Source: Gammaproteobacteria bacterium
GTDB lineage: Bacteria; Pseudomonadota; Gammaproteobacteria; DSM-16500
Reading direction: 5' to 3'
NCBI GenBank assembly: GCA_013288125.1
Contig: JABDCN010000011.1
Span: 1-44,417, forward strand
DNA length: 44,417 nt
Shown: positions 1-7,890 of the stretch, piece after piece
Layout of the letters: every line of letters starts with the position of its first letter
How positions within the stretch are numbered: position 1 is the first letter of the stretch
Made by a program: the position numbers and the translations under genes
Notes under the pieces: model-generated
Databases searched by the model: none
Told to the model about the DNA's origin: nothing
Seen by the model: only the letters and a program-made list of their open reading frames with translations

Positions 1-789
1 TTTGCTTCAAATAAAAATATTGAAGTAAAAAATGCGGCAGATTTTGTTGGAACTAATGTTTATCCTTATTGTGGCGGTGTGTCTTATGGAAATGCGCCAT
101 ACATTGATAGTCCTGCTAAAAAGAATCTCGAAAAATATTGGAGTGATCTTAATTTATTGAGAAATAATTATGAAGTGATTGAAACAGAAGAGGGTTGGCC
201 AAGTCAGGGTAGTGATGTTGGCGCCGCACAACCTGATCCTCAATTTGCACATGATTATTTGTATTACTGGTATTTTCGAGATGAAAAAACGGCACCTGTT
301 TCTTATTATTTTGCTTTGTATGATAAAACACCAGGTCAAGGAACAGAAAGTCATTGGGGTATTTTTTCAGCAGATAGATACGCAAGTTTGTTAGGTGCGC
401 CAGAAAATGCAAAAGATTTTAGTAAGCCGTTAGCAAAAGGACATGTCTTAGTTACGTTTAATAATATTGTTGGACAAGGCGGCGGGACGCTTAGAGTTGC
501 AGCATTAAATGCGTGTACAAAAGATTGGGATCCTGTGACGAAAAGCCAAGGAGATTGTTTCCCGATTGATGGTTATTATCATACGGGTGACATTGCAAAA
601 CAAAGTTCACGGAAATTTATGATTGATACCACTGGCGATACTTATGCGAGTTTATTAGTTATTTTTTATGGTGATGGTGGTGCAGCACCTCGTTTATGTT
701 ATATCGATAAAGCAACATTGCATAACATGACGAATCAAACGCAAGTGACGTTGCAATGGAAAACATCGGATGGTGCGGTGGCGTGTTGA
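1..789 (+). CDS. GH17-type beta-1,3-glucanase-like protein, 5' end cut by window
   Basis: The reading frame is open from base 1, so the GTG at 79 is probably internal and the gene begins outside the window. Visible features fit glycoside hydrolase family 17 (beta-1,3-glucan hydrolases and glucanosyltransferases). There is a DFVGTNVYPY strand and then E-T-E-E-G-W-P-S-Q-G at bases 181-210. The Glu at 187-189 aligns with the catalytic nucleophile of the family signature E-x-G-W-P-S. A YYFALYD...ESHWGIF segment follows, like the conserved end of the barrel. About 120 further residues (from about base 420) form a Cys-containing beta-rich extension that I do not recognise; the protein ends in Cys. 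The likely substrate is beta-1,3-glucan, which is inference. No signal peptide can be judged because the start is missing. The gene is convergent with the small exported-protein gene at 975-1277. Confidence 0.75.
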   Translation, partial: FASNKNIEVKNAADFVGTNVYPYCGGVSYGNAPYIDSPAKKNLEKYWSDLNLLRNNYEVIETEEGWPSQGSDVGAAQPDPQFAHDYLYYWYFRDEKTAPVSYYFALYDKTPGQGTESHWGIFSADRYASLLGAPENAKDFSKPLAKGHVLVTFNNIVGQGGGTLRVAALNACTKDWDPVTKSQGDCFPIDGYYHTGDIAKQSSRKFMIDTTGDTYASLLVIFYGDGGAAPRLCYIDKATLHNMTNQTQVTLQWKTSDGAVAC

Positions 790-807
790 AGTAGTTTTGA
801 TTGTTGT

Positions 808-934
808 AAAACTGTCCCCTCCCCTCCAGCGAATGCTGGAGGGGAGGGCTAGGGAGGGGAGGTTGGTGGTGCATTCAAGCCCTCCTCTCCCTAACCCTCT
901 CCTCCCATAAAAATGGGAGGAGAGGGAACAGTTT
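808..934. repeat. Family A palindromic repeat (CTCCCCTCC type), copy 1
   Basis: A complex inverted repeat. An inner hairpin CCCTCCCCTCCAGC / GCTGGAGGGGAGGG (816-850) is followed by a purine-rich linker and a second hairpin around 900-925. Outer arms AAACTGT (808-814) / ACAGTTT (928-934) close the element. Further copies lie at 7774-7890, 22294-22346, 29070-29121 and 29306-29355. It sits between convergent genes, so it could also act as a bidirectional transcript end, although it has no clear T-tract. Confidence 0.85.
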
Positions 935-974
935 TAGCTATATTCCTCGCAACGACGAAGTTGCTTTACTTCAC

Positions 975-1277
975 TCACAACGACTGTTTTTGCAGTTCGT
1001 TCAATTCTTTTTTCATTTGAGCTATTTTATCCGTGCGACATTGCTTGACTGTTGCTGCGTCAACCGTCACACCAGTGACTTGTTTGCCCATCACGATAGG
1101 CTTCATACATTCTTGCCAGAATTTTTTAGTGGCATCATCACCACGAGTATATCCTGCATCAAGACAAGCTTTCGCGATTGCAGCGCATGGTTTGCTTTCA
1201 GTCATCTCATTGTCAGCTAAAACAGATTGCGTACTGAGTAAAGTAGATATCGCTAATACAAAATACATTTTACGCAT
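975..1277 (-). CDS. Small exported protein, four cysteines, unknown function
   Basis: The protein is 100 residues with a clear signal peptide (MRKMYFVLAISTLLSTQSVLA, cleavage probably after the ALA near residue 21). The mature part holds four Cys (CAAIAKAC early, then two single Cys) and ends in a Lys/Glu-rich amphipathic helix. An AGGAG Shine-Dalgarno sequence lies 5-6 bases before the ATG, which supports this start. The pattern of paired Cys plus a helix suggests a small disulfide-stabilised periplasmic helical protein. I do not recognise a named family. It is followed on the same strand by the lipoprotein gene upstream at 1401-1742, but the 120-bp gap with its own SD makes co-transcription uncertain. 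Confidence 0.75.
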   Translation of the reverse strand: MRKMYFVLAISTLLSTQSVLADNEMTESKPCAAIAKACLDAGYTRGDDATKKFWQECMKPIVMGKQVTGVTVDAATVKQCRTDKIAQMKKELNELQKQSL

Positions 1278-1337
1278 GTGAGCTCCTTAACGTTCCATGA
1301 TAAGTAAGACTCTTAACTATACCTTATCTGTATCCCT

Positions 1338-1410
1338 GCTCGCACCTCTACTTGCACCTCTACTTACACCCTTACTTGTGCACAACCCCTACTTGCATCC
1401 TTACTCACAC
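1338..1410. repeat. Degenerate 12-bp tandem repeat
   Basis: Imperfect units close to CTACTTGCACCT (variants CTACTTACACCC and TTACTTGTGC) run between the two small exported-protein genes. About five units are readable. They form no hairpin and no coding pattern. The right end runs up to the stop of the lipoprotein gene. Confidence 0.6.
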
Positions 1411-1742
1411 GTAAACTTCATGGTGACTTCGTAATCATCATTAGAACGTGTTGATGTCGTTTCATGGTCTTTGCTCAACATCATACTAGCAACTTCTGTC
1501 ATTGCTGCGGCTGTTTTATCTGGGCCATGATAGTTTGTTTGGTGATGAATAACGATAAGCCGTCTGCCCATTTTTGCGCAATAATCGGTTGCTTTATCGA
1601 GTGCTTCTCGTTCGGCTTCGCTTTGATAAGCTGAATTTGTGACGAGGGAAAAATTATTGTCACCTTCAGGATAGATAGTTGTATTAGCACAACCTGCTAA
1701 TAATAAACAAAGCGAGGTACTTATAAAAATCTTGTTACGCAT
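1401..1742 (-). CDS. Small lipoprotein, unknown function
   Basis: The start is taken at the ATG at 1742. A GGAG lies 8 bases upstream of it, whereas the GTG nine bases earlier overlaps that same SD. The product is 113 residues with a lipoprotein signal: a hydrophobic stretch ending L-L-A-G-C, with the lipid-modified Cys at about residue 18. The mature part has a run of alternating Ala/Glu (SEAEREALDKATDYC) followed by GRRLIVIHH and a short C-terminal strand ending in MKFTCE. This resembles small alpha/beta periplasmic lipoproteins. No Asp follows the lipobox Cys (it is C-A-N), so outer-membrane sorting by the Lol system is expected. Function unknown. Confidence 0.75.
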   Translation of the reverse strand: MRNKIFISTSLCLLLAGCANTTIYPEGDNNFSLVTNSAYQSEAEREALDKATDYCAKMGRRLIVIHHQTNYHGPDKTAAAMTEVASMMLSKDHETTSTRSNDDYEVTMKFTCE

Positions 1743-1833
1743 ATTTACCACTCCAATAATTTAATGATTAAAAATAAAGCAATATAATAAAATTAAGCAC
1801 TATTCTATCAGGGGTATAAAAAAATGCTAGGGA

Positions 1834-3138
1834 TCAGGTTTGATTTTTTACTCGACGCATACCCGCAAAAATGGGATCGCAGATAGCGCGAGGAAAACCT
1901 GATGGCAATATGTCTTCTATTTTGATAATAACATTTTCCATATTATCGAATACGTCATCGATTATATCTTGCATCATTGAAGCATCAAACTGGCATTTTT
2001 CAGCCATTGCAAACCAGTGACGTAATTGAATGATATGCCACAAATAATGGCGATTTTTTCCTTTTAAAGACATGGCCATTTTTAATGCTTTCCATTTTAT
2101 TTGTCGTTTTGCTGCTAGGGGATAGAGTGATATCACATCGTATAAAGGAGTCAATTGATAACGACCTTGAGGTTTGATTGACAGGCTAAAATTTTTTGCA
2201 TGTCCATCGGTGGCACCCATTACCCAAAATAAAAATACTGATTTAATAAATTTTTTGCGATCTTGAAGTGCTTCTTGTGAGCCGAGTAATAATGTCATGA
2301 TTTCTTGTATGCCAGGGCCGCCATCTGATTCATATTTCAATCCAGATGGTTTGCTGAGTGCTTGACATAAATCTTCTTGTGGCAAACGTATTAACCATCG
2401 CCCATCTTCAGACCATTGTCTATCAAATCGCTGCACAACTAGTGTTTTAATATGATCAAATTTCACTATTTCTGCTTTATTAACAGGTAAGTTAAACGCA
2501 GATAAAATTTGAAGACATAGCCATTCATTTTCTATACTGTCTGATAAATCGATACCTGAATGCGTTATGTGACCAATGGGTAATTTAATAATATGACTTG
2601 TTGGTGTTGCACCGTGGGGTAAATACCATTTTTTTTGGTGCCATAATAAAGCTGTTTTTTCTTGTGCGCCTGCAAGGGAAATACGAAAATCATTTTCTTT
2701 ATCCATACCGAGAGGCGCAGTTTGATAATGTTTTAAAAGGGTTGCAATGTCATGATTGCGAATGGCGTGAGCTTGAATTTTTTTTACATGACGAATGGTG
2801 GGTTGAGTTAATAATTGTAAAGCACCGACACAATCTCTTCCAATACATGAAAGCAAATCAAAAGACTTAATCGATGAAGTATTAAAACGTGCTTGTATGC
2901 GTCTGCGGATTAATTCGTTATCAGGTAATAAATTATCGAAAAAATGATCGACGACGCTGCCTTTGTAAGGAATTTCTGTTAACGGCATTGATAAACTGAT
3001 AGGACGACTATTTTTCAAATTTAGCCATTGATGGTCATAAGTAAATATTAATTGGCCTGTTGATTCGCGAGCTAATTTACCCACTGATATGCCATTCATA
3101 TAAACATATAAATCTTGATATTGTTTTTTTCTTGCCAT
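1834..3138 (-). CDS. hipA: HipA serine/threonine kinase toxin
   Basis: Type II toxin kinase of the HipA family, 434 residues, near the family's usual length of about 440. In E. coli HipA phosphorylates glutamyl-tRNA synthetase and halts translation. Visible features: an N-terminal HipA_N region (residues 1-110). The P-loop-like I-S-L-A-G-A-Q-E-K follows at 153-161, with Ser154 aligning with the E. coli autophosphorylation serine (Ser150). LVVQRFDR is at 233-240. The catalytic loop G-A-T-D-G-H-A-K-N-F-S has Asp311, Lys315 and Asn316. The metal-binding Y-D-V has Asp334. All key residues are present, so the kinase looks active. The ATG abuts the hipB stop with no gap (TAA|ATG), typical of tight translational coupling to the antitoxin. 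Confidence 0.93.
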   Translation of the reverse strand: MARKKQYQDLYVYMNGISVGKLARESTGQLIFTYDHQWLNLKNSRPISLSMPLTEIPYKGSVVDHFFDNLLPDNELIRRRIQARFNTSSIKSFDLLSCIGRDCVGALQLLTQPTIRHVKKIQAHAIRNHDIATLLKHYQTAPLGMDKENDFRISLAGAQEKTALLWHQKKWYLPHGATPTSHIIKLPIGHITHSGIDLSDSIENEWLCLQILSAFNLPVNKAEIVKFDHIKTLVVQRFDRQWSEDGRWLIRLPQEDLCQALSKPSGLKYESDGGPGIQEIMTLLLGSQEALQDRKKFIKSVFLFWVMGATDGHAKNFSLSIKPQGRYQLTPLYDVISLYPLAAKRQIKWKALKMAMSLKGKNRHYLWHIIQLRHWFAMAEKCQFDASMMQDIIDDVFDNMENVIIKIEDILPSGFPRAICDPIFAGMRRVKNQT

Positions 3139-3387
3139 TTACCAGTTATCTCCACCTTTCATGTCCGTATTTTTTTTTGGTCTAATGACCATTTCAAGTT
3201 CAAGCGCAGCAAGCAAACGAAATAAAGTTTCGAGCCTTGTTCCTGGTGCGCCTTGTTCTATATCGGACACCGTTGTTTGATCGATTTTAAAAGGACGACC
3301 CGTTTCATATTGACTCAATTTTTTGGTCTTGCGTTGATGTTTGAGTACGCTGCCGAGAGAAGTTGGCGAGAAAACTATTTGATCCAT
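3139..3387 (-). CDS. hipB: HipB-type antitoxin, XRE-family repressor
   Basis: A small HTH protein (LGSVLKHQRKTKKLSQYETGRPFKIDQTTVSDIEQG is the HTH region, read in pieces) with a C-terminal strand and Lys-rich tail. It should neutralise HipA and repress its own operon. The ATG at 3387 is preferred because GAGAGG lies 7 bases upstream; the in-frame ATG at 3402 has no SD. This gives 82 residues. It lies directly upstream of and abuts hipA. Three 18-bp operators sit in and above its promoter, which supports autoregulation by the HipAB complex. Confidence 0.9.
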   Translation of the reverse strand: MDQIVFSPTSLGSVLKHQRKTKKLSQYETGRPFKIDQTTVSDIEQGAPGTRLETLFRLLAALELEMVIRPKKNTDMKGGDNW

Positions 3388-3416
3388 GGGACGGCCTCTC
3401 ATTTGATGAATATTAT

Positions 3417-3445
3417 ATTATATAGCTAAATAGCCATAAAATCAA
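3417..3445 (-). promoter_or_regulatory. hipBA promoter
   Basis: On the minus strand, TTGATT (3445-3440) and TATAAT (3422-3417) are separated by exactly 17 bases. This is a strong sigma-70 promoter about 30 bases upstream of the hipB start. Operator 1 fills the spacer and operator 2 lies just upstream of the -35, so bound repressor should block polymerase. Confidence 0.75.
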
Positions 3446-3492
3446 ATTATAGCTAAATAGCCATAATTTTACTTTATGGCTAAACAGCCATA
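3421..3492. promoter_or_regulatory. Three hipBA operators at 27-bp steps
   Basis: Three 18-bp sites lie at 3421-3438, 3448-3465 and 3475-3492. The third, TATGGCTAAACAGCCATA, is a perfect palindrome around a 4-base centre (TATGGCT / AGCCATA). The other two are TATAGCTAAATAGCCATA with one half-site change. Starts differ by exactly 27 bp, which puts successive sites out of helical phase by about half a turn. This is likely the HipB or HipAB binding array; the assignment follows from position and symmetry. Confidence 0.8.
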
Positions 3493-3534
3493 AAACATTA
3501 ACAGGGTGAGACATTATTGCTTGTGCACGGAAGG

Positions 3535-3619
3535 TGTCATGCCAGCGAAAGCTGGCATCCAGCTTTTTATTTGCTCAGTTGCAATATTTTTCTGGATGCA
3601 GCTTTCGCTGGCATGACAC
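3535..3619. repeat. Family B palindromic repeat, copy 1
   Basis: Inverted repeat with arms GTGTCATGCCAGCG...CTGGATGCAGC... closing at 3535 and 3619. The core motif CATGCCAGCGAAAGCTGGCAT is itself palindromic. A second copy lies at 21194-21304. It sits between the divergent hipB and galE genes. Confidence 0.85.
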
Positions 3620-3671
3620 TTGCTGCATGACATAAAATATCAGTAAATCAAACTAAGAGCCTGACTCTATT

Positions 3672-4655
3672 ATGCAATCTATTTTAGTCGTTGGCGGTGC
3701 GGGATATATTGGTTCCCATATGCTTTCGCATTTACAAAATGCAGGTTATCAGCCCATTGTTTTAGATAATTTATCGACAGGCCATCGCGATGCCGTGATC
3801 AACGCTGAACTGATTGTTGGTGACATGGGAGATGCCGCATTATTGGACCAGCTGTTTCAACAACACCGTTTTTCTGCTGTCATGCATTTCGCTGGTTGTA
3901 TCGAAGTGCAAGAATCTGTGACTCATCCGCTCAAATATTATAAAAATAATGTGGCAGCGACGATGACTTTGCTAGAAAAAATGCAGCAATATGATGTTAA
4001 TCATCTTATTTTTTCTTCGACAGCAGCGGTTTATGGTGAACCGCAAACCGCATTGATTACAGAAAAACATCCGTTGAACCCCGTGAATCCTTATGGACGC
4101 AGTAAATTGATGGTCGAGCAAATTATTAAAGATATGAGCGAACAGGGAATATTAAAATATGCTATTTTGCGCTATTTTAATGCAGCAGGCGCGGATAAAA
4201 AAAAGGGAATGAAAGAAAGGCATCAACCTGAAACACATCTTATTCCTTTAATACTACAAGTCGCGCAAGGTATAAGAGAAAATATTACGATTTTTGGCGC
4301 AGATTATCCCACGATCGATGGCACTTGCGTTCGTGATTACATTCATGTGACAGATTTGTGCGAGGCGCATCTTCACGCTTTAATATGGCTGCTCACGAAA
4401 AAGCAAAATGTGGTTTGTAATTTAGGGGTGGGGCGAGGATATTCTGTTTTAGAAGTGCTCAAAGTTGCGCGCGAAATTACCGCACATTCTATTCCCATGG
4501 TTGTGAGCGAAAAAAGACCAGGTGATCCGGCTAGCTTGGTTGCTGATCCTTTGCTTGCTTATGAAACATGGGGTTGGAAGGCAAGCGCGGATTTAGAAAT
4601 GATGGTGCGGGATGCGTGGGAGGCCTCTAGAGAGCTAATAAAGAATGAGGTATAA
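3672..4655 (+). CDS. galE: UDP-glucose 4-epimerase
   Basis: Extended short-chain dehydrogenase, 327 residues, interconverting UDP-glucose and UDP-galactose with bound NAD, supplying galactose for surface polysaccharide. The Rossmann motif G-G-A-G-Y-I-G is at residues 8-14 and the NAD-contact D-N-L-S-T-G at 32-37. FSSTAAVYG at 114-122 carries the active-site Ser/Thr, and the catalytic pair is Tyr141 and Lys145 (Y-G-R-S-K). RYFNAAGA and the RPGDPASLVAD substrate-binding segment near the C-terminus are typical of GalE. Length is slightly below the 338 of E. coli GalE. It stands alone; the downstream gene is unrelated and separated by 94 bp. Confidence 0.93.
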   Translation: MQSILVVGGAGYIGSHMLSHLQNAGYQPIVLDNLSTGHRDAVINAELIVGDMGDAALLDQLFQQHRFSAVMHFAGCIEVQESVTHPLKYYKNNVAATMTLLEKMQQYDVNHLIFSSTAAVYGEPQTALITEKHPLNPVNPYGRSKLMVEQIIKDMSEQGILKYAILRYFNAAGADKKKGMKERHQPETHLIPLILQVAQGIRENITIFGADYPTIDGTCVRDYIHVTDLCEAHLHALIWLLTKKQNVVCNLGVGRGYSVLEVLKVAREITAHSIPMVVSEKRPGDPASLVADPLLAYETWGWKASADLEMMVRDAWEASRELIKNEV

Positions 4656-4749
4656 TTTTGAATGGTCCGCGGTTAAGAAAGTGTGACCATTATTATATAT
4701 GAATATAAAAAAGTAATTTTTATATTAAACCATAACGAGGAACGAAAGT

Positions 4750-7380
4750 ATGCAGAGCCAACAAGCCACACCTACACTTACACCACAAGAAATTAAAGAA
4801 GCCTTTGTAAAATTTGCGCAAGAATCTCGTAGGTTGTTTAATGTATCTTTATCCGTTAGCGATAAGAAAGCGGAAGAAGTCGCTAATGATGCCGCGCAAT
4901 ATTTTGGAGCGATATTAAAAAAACTTTATTTTAATGAAAAGCCTAATGAAGTAATTTTAGAACAAACGATTAATGATTTTTTTAGTAAAAATGATTTGCC
5001 AATTTGTGTAATAGATGGTCAATATAGATATGTTTTTAAAAAAGACCAACCAAAAAATGTAGGAGCCTATTATCAAGGCTTATGCAGATTAATAAACAAG
5101 ATTGATGCAAGATTAAAAGGTAAAGAAAAAGATATAGAAGAAGAAAAAAAAGAAAAACCGGAACATGAAAATATACACGAAGATGAAACGCCTTACTTAG
5201 TTCAAAATCAGCCTGAAAGTTTCTCAGAAAAAACAAATATCATGACATATGCTGAGTGTAATCTTTATCTAATAAAAGAATTAGAAGATGACGTTAAAAA
5301 TAATACTTATATTAAATCAGATAAAAAGAATTTATATTTATATAAAGATATAAAAAATGAAAATAAGTTTTTTTATTTCCTTAAAGGAGATAAACATAAA
5401 TATTATTTAGATGAAGATCAATCATTATCAGAATTACTACAGCAAGCAAAATTTACCAACTTACAAGAAAATGTAGAAGATGAACCGCTGGCTAAATGTA
5501 ATGACAATAAGATAACGAACACTGTGTTTGATATCACATTAACACGAGGTCACACCCTTTATACCATTGCATCATTGCAGCACGATATTTCTAAATACGC
5601 TTCTTCACCTAGATATGTGTTCGTAACACTTATAGAAAAAGTCATCAAAGAAATAAAAGGTGGCTTGGATAAGAAAAAAGCCATTCCTTTTTTCATGGCT
5701 GCACAACGTGCTGCAAAGAATGCTGGCCATCCATTTGCGCAATCCTTATCAAGATTTATTGATGATCAGATAACGGGTGTTGCACCGACTGTGAAGATCG
5801 AAGCAGTGCCAGGGAAAACTATTGTTAAGCGTAGACTTTCGATAGGAGTAATGTTTGAATCAAATAGATCAATAAATAAAAGACATAGAAAAGCAATAGT
5901 GGAATTAGCGCATGATGGTCATGAATTACCGCTTAATACATTCACTGAAAATTATGCTTATCGACTAATTCAGTATGTTGCAAATTTTGAGGTTGGTGAT
6001 AATAGCGAAGATATTAACGCATTACGAAAAGCGGGGGATTTAGCACTTAAGTTATTAAATTGTCATACTCATAAAGATCTTTCTAATTTACAAGATACAG
6101 TGGTTGGCTTGATACAATGGGAGAGAAGTAAGAAAAAACCCGCAAGATTTTTAACTATTTTGCTTAAGTTAGAAGAAAAAATTGATGAGAAAACAGGTTT
6201 GCATGTTAAGCAAAATAAATCTTTTGTTGAAGTGAAAAAGGAAGAGTTGCAAAAGGGTGAATTGCAAAAGATGAGAGATATGGCGAGTAAACTAGCTAAA
6301 TATGTGGAGACAAAAAAAGAAACAATAGGATATCAAGAATATGCTGGTATAATATATGCTGCGGAAGTACTACAAAAAGGATTGCTTCGGCATATAGAAA
6401 AATGCGATCCAGATAATGACAAGGCAGTAACTAGATTATTGTGTCAAATAGCGTTTGAGGTAAATTATTTTCGTGGAATATACGAAGGAAAATTTTTAGA
6501 ATTTGGACCTGAACTTTTTGAAGAAATTATTCCTGAAATAAAAATAGAGCAACCTGTTGTGGCTGAAGTACCTGAGGTAAGTTTTTCTCAACGTAAAATT
6601 CAAGAGATAAAAAATATACTTGAAAGAATGTTTGCCAATATCGAAGACGATAAAATTGCTAATGTGACCTTTACAGTAAAAAAGGAAAATGGAAAATTTG
6701 AACCATCTGAAAAAAATGTTGGATATTATTTAAATAATATTTTTGAAACATTAAAGGGTACAAGTATTGATATTTCTCGAGATTCAAAAAAAATATATGA
6801 AGTGTTTCAAAAATTAGGTTATATCGAATCTATACTGCATGTTTATGCTCCAAAAAATGCTCCCGATGATCCTAAAAATAAATTAATAACTTCTATTAGA
6901 AGGTTGAGGCGTAAAATAAGATCAACTTTAAAAGAGCATGGCGATCCTGCTGTTAGGTTATATTTTGATATTGAAGATCATAAGAATTATAAAAAATCAG
7001 AACACTCCTATAAAAATGGTCTTATTACATCTATACAGACAATTTATGAAAATGAATCACTTAATCCCGGTGATAAATATTTTGAGATGACTGATATTGT
7101 TTCAAGGGCGATGCGGAAAGGAACTGCTGCGGGGAATTGTATTCAAGAATTTTTTACCTTTCATTCAAATCTGAGTATTTGTCTAGGAGACGTGAATAAG
7201 AGGATTCAGTCTGGGTTTTTTCTGAAGCAGTCGCTGGAAACACGGGAAACACAACAAACACAGCAGCAGTCACAACAGGTGCAACAGCCACAGCAGTTAC
7301 CGCAGACGCAACAGTCGCAACAGCCACAATTACCTAGTGTACCTAGCGGTAGAATCGCTGGTTATGGTATTAGGCGTTAA
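4750..7380 (+). CDS. Large hydrophilic protein with Gln-rich tail, unknown (candidate effector)
   Basis: An 876-residue, Lys/Glu-rich and mostly helical protein with no signal peptide or membrane segment; I recognise no family. The start follows GAGGAA 9 bases upstream. A motif recurs: K-N-V-G-A-Y-Y near residue 102 and K-N-V-G-Y-Y-L near residue 655. Each is preceded by a short beta-like stretch and followed by a helix, which suggests an internally duplicated module about 550 residues apart. A charged acidic/lysine linker occupies about 120-150. The last 45 residues begin with a Gln/Pro-rich run (from about 833) and end in IAGYGIRR. Such architecture is common among secreted effectors of intracellular bacteria, but nothing here proves secretion. 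The stop overlaps the convergent gene's stop by 3 bases. Confidence 0.7.
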   Translation: MQSQQATPTLTPQEIKEAFVKFAQESRRLFNVSLSVSDKKAEEVANDAAQYFGAILKKLYFNEKPNEVILEQTINDFFSKNDLPICVIDGQYRYVFKKDQPKNVGAYYQGLCRLINKIDARLKGKEKDIEEEKKEKPEHENIHEDETPYLVQNQPESFSEKTNIMTYAECNLYLIKELEDDVKNNTYIKSDKKNLYLYKDIKNENKFFYFLKGDKHKYYLDEDQSLSELLQQAKFTNLQENVEDEPLAKCNDNKITNTVFDITLTRGHTLYTIASLQHDISKYASSPRYVFVTLIEKVIKEIKGGLDKKKAIPFFMAAQRAAKNAGHPFAQSLSRFIDDQITGVAPTVKIEAVPGKTIVKRRLSIGVMFESNRSINKRHRKAIVELAHDGHELPLNTFTENYAYRLIQYVANFEVGDNSEDINALRKAGDLALKLLNCHTHKDLSNLQDTVVGLIQWERSKKKPARFLTILLKLEEKIDEKTGLHVKQNKSFVEVKKEELQKGELQKMRDMASKLAKYVETKKETIGYQEYAGIIYAAEVLQKGLLRHIEKCDPDNDKAVTRLLCQIAFEVNYFRGIYEGKFLEFGPELFEEIIPEIKIEQPVVAEVPEVSFSQRKIQEIKNILERMFANIEDDKIANVTFTVKKENGKFEPSEKNVGYYLNNIFETLKGTSIDISRDSKKIYEVFQKLGYIESILHVYAPKNAPDDPKNKLITSIRRLRRKIRSTLKEHGDPAVRLYFDIEDHKNYKKSEHSYKNGLITSIQTIYENESLNPGDKYFEMTDIVSRAMRKGTAAGNCIQEFFTFHSNLSICLGDVNKRIQSGFFLKQSLETRETQQTQQQSQQVQQPQQLPQTQQSQQPQLPSVPSGRIAGYGIRR

Positions 7381-7688
7381 TTCGAATAACTGTAACACGC
7401 GTGACAAACGCAATCATTCGAAGCAGGATCCACCTTGCATCCTGTGCAAGAACTCACAGCGGCACCAACGGTGTTGCTTTGCCCTAAACCTGAATCATGT
7501 GTTGTAACATCTGGCGATGTTCTACCACGCCAGCTACCGTTACATTGTCCGCTTCCTGCGTTTTTTAAGACGTGTACATTGTAACTAATGACGGGTTCGC
7601 TAGCAGCGAAGCAAGTGAGAGGAGCGGCTAGTAGTGTGAGTGTGGCGGCAAGGCATAAAAAATAAAAATGTGATAAACGTGTTTTCAT
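7377..7688 (-). CDS. Small secreted Cys-rich protein, unknown
   Basis: The ATG at 7688 is chosen because AAGGA lies 7 bases upstream; the ATG six bases earlier is too close to that SD. The product is 103 residues with a signal peptide (a hydrophobic run ending CFA-A near residue 29). The mature chain is Gly/Ser-rich. It holds a lone Cys (GQCNG) followed by a C-terminal cluster C-T-G-C ... C-V-C-H-A-C, six Cys in all besides the signal peptide Cys. Such clusters suggest disulfides or metal binding. No family recognised. It overlaps the convergent 876-residue gene at the stop codons. Confidence 0.65.
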   Translation of the reverse strand: MKTRLSHFYFLCLAATLTLLAAPLTCFAASEPVISYNVHVLKNAGSGQCNGSWRGRTSPDVTTHDSGLGQSNTVGAAVSSCTGCKVDPASNDCVCHACYSYSN

Positions 7689-7773
7689 GATCATTTCCTT
7701 ATGACTTTATGATGGATTTTCTTATTATATTATAGTTTATGCCCCGTAGCAGCTCTGATGTTGAAAGCTCATT

Positions 7774-7890
7774 TCCCTCCCCTCCAGTGCTTTTTGCTGG
7801 AGGGGAGGGTTAGGGAGGGGAGGTGTTTTTTAAAAATCCCTCCTCTCCCTAACCCTCTCCTCCCACAAAAAACGTGGGAGGAGAGGGGAC
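7774..7890. repeat. Family A palindromic repeat, copy 2, entering cysQ
   Basis: The hairpin CCCTCCCCTCCAG / CTGGAGGGGAGGG at 7774-7810 is followed by a second hairpin TCCTCCCAC / GTGGGAGGA around 7858-7882. This is the same layout as copy 1. Bases 7830-7890 are translated as the last 20 residues of CysQ, so the insertion replaced the original 3' end of the gene. Confidence 0.85.

Noticed and set aside
1499-1690. Frames nested within the lipoprotein gene and many similar shadow frames elsewhere
   Set aside because: Out of frame with supported genes and lacking start signals or composition of their own.
4661-4691. AATGGTC / GACCATT inverted repeat after galE
   Set aside because: A 7-bp stem with a 17-base loop and no T-run is too weak to call a terminator or operator.
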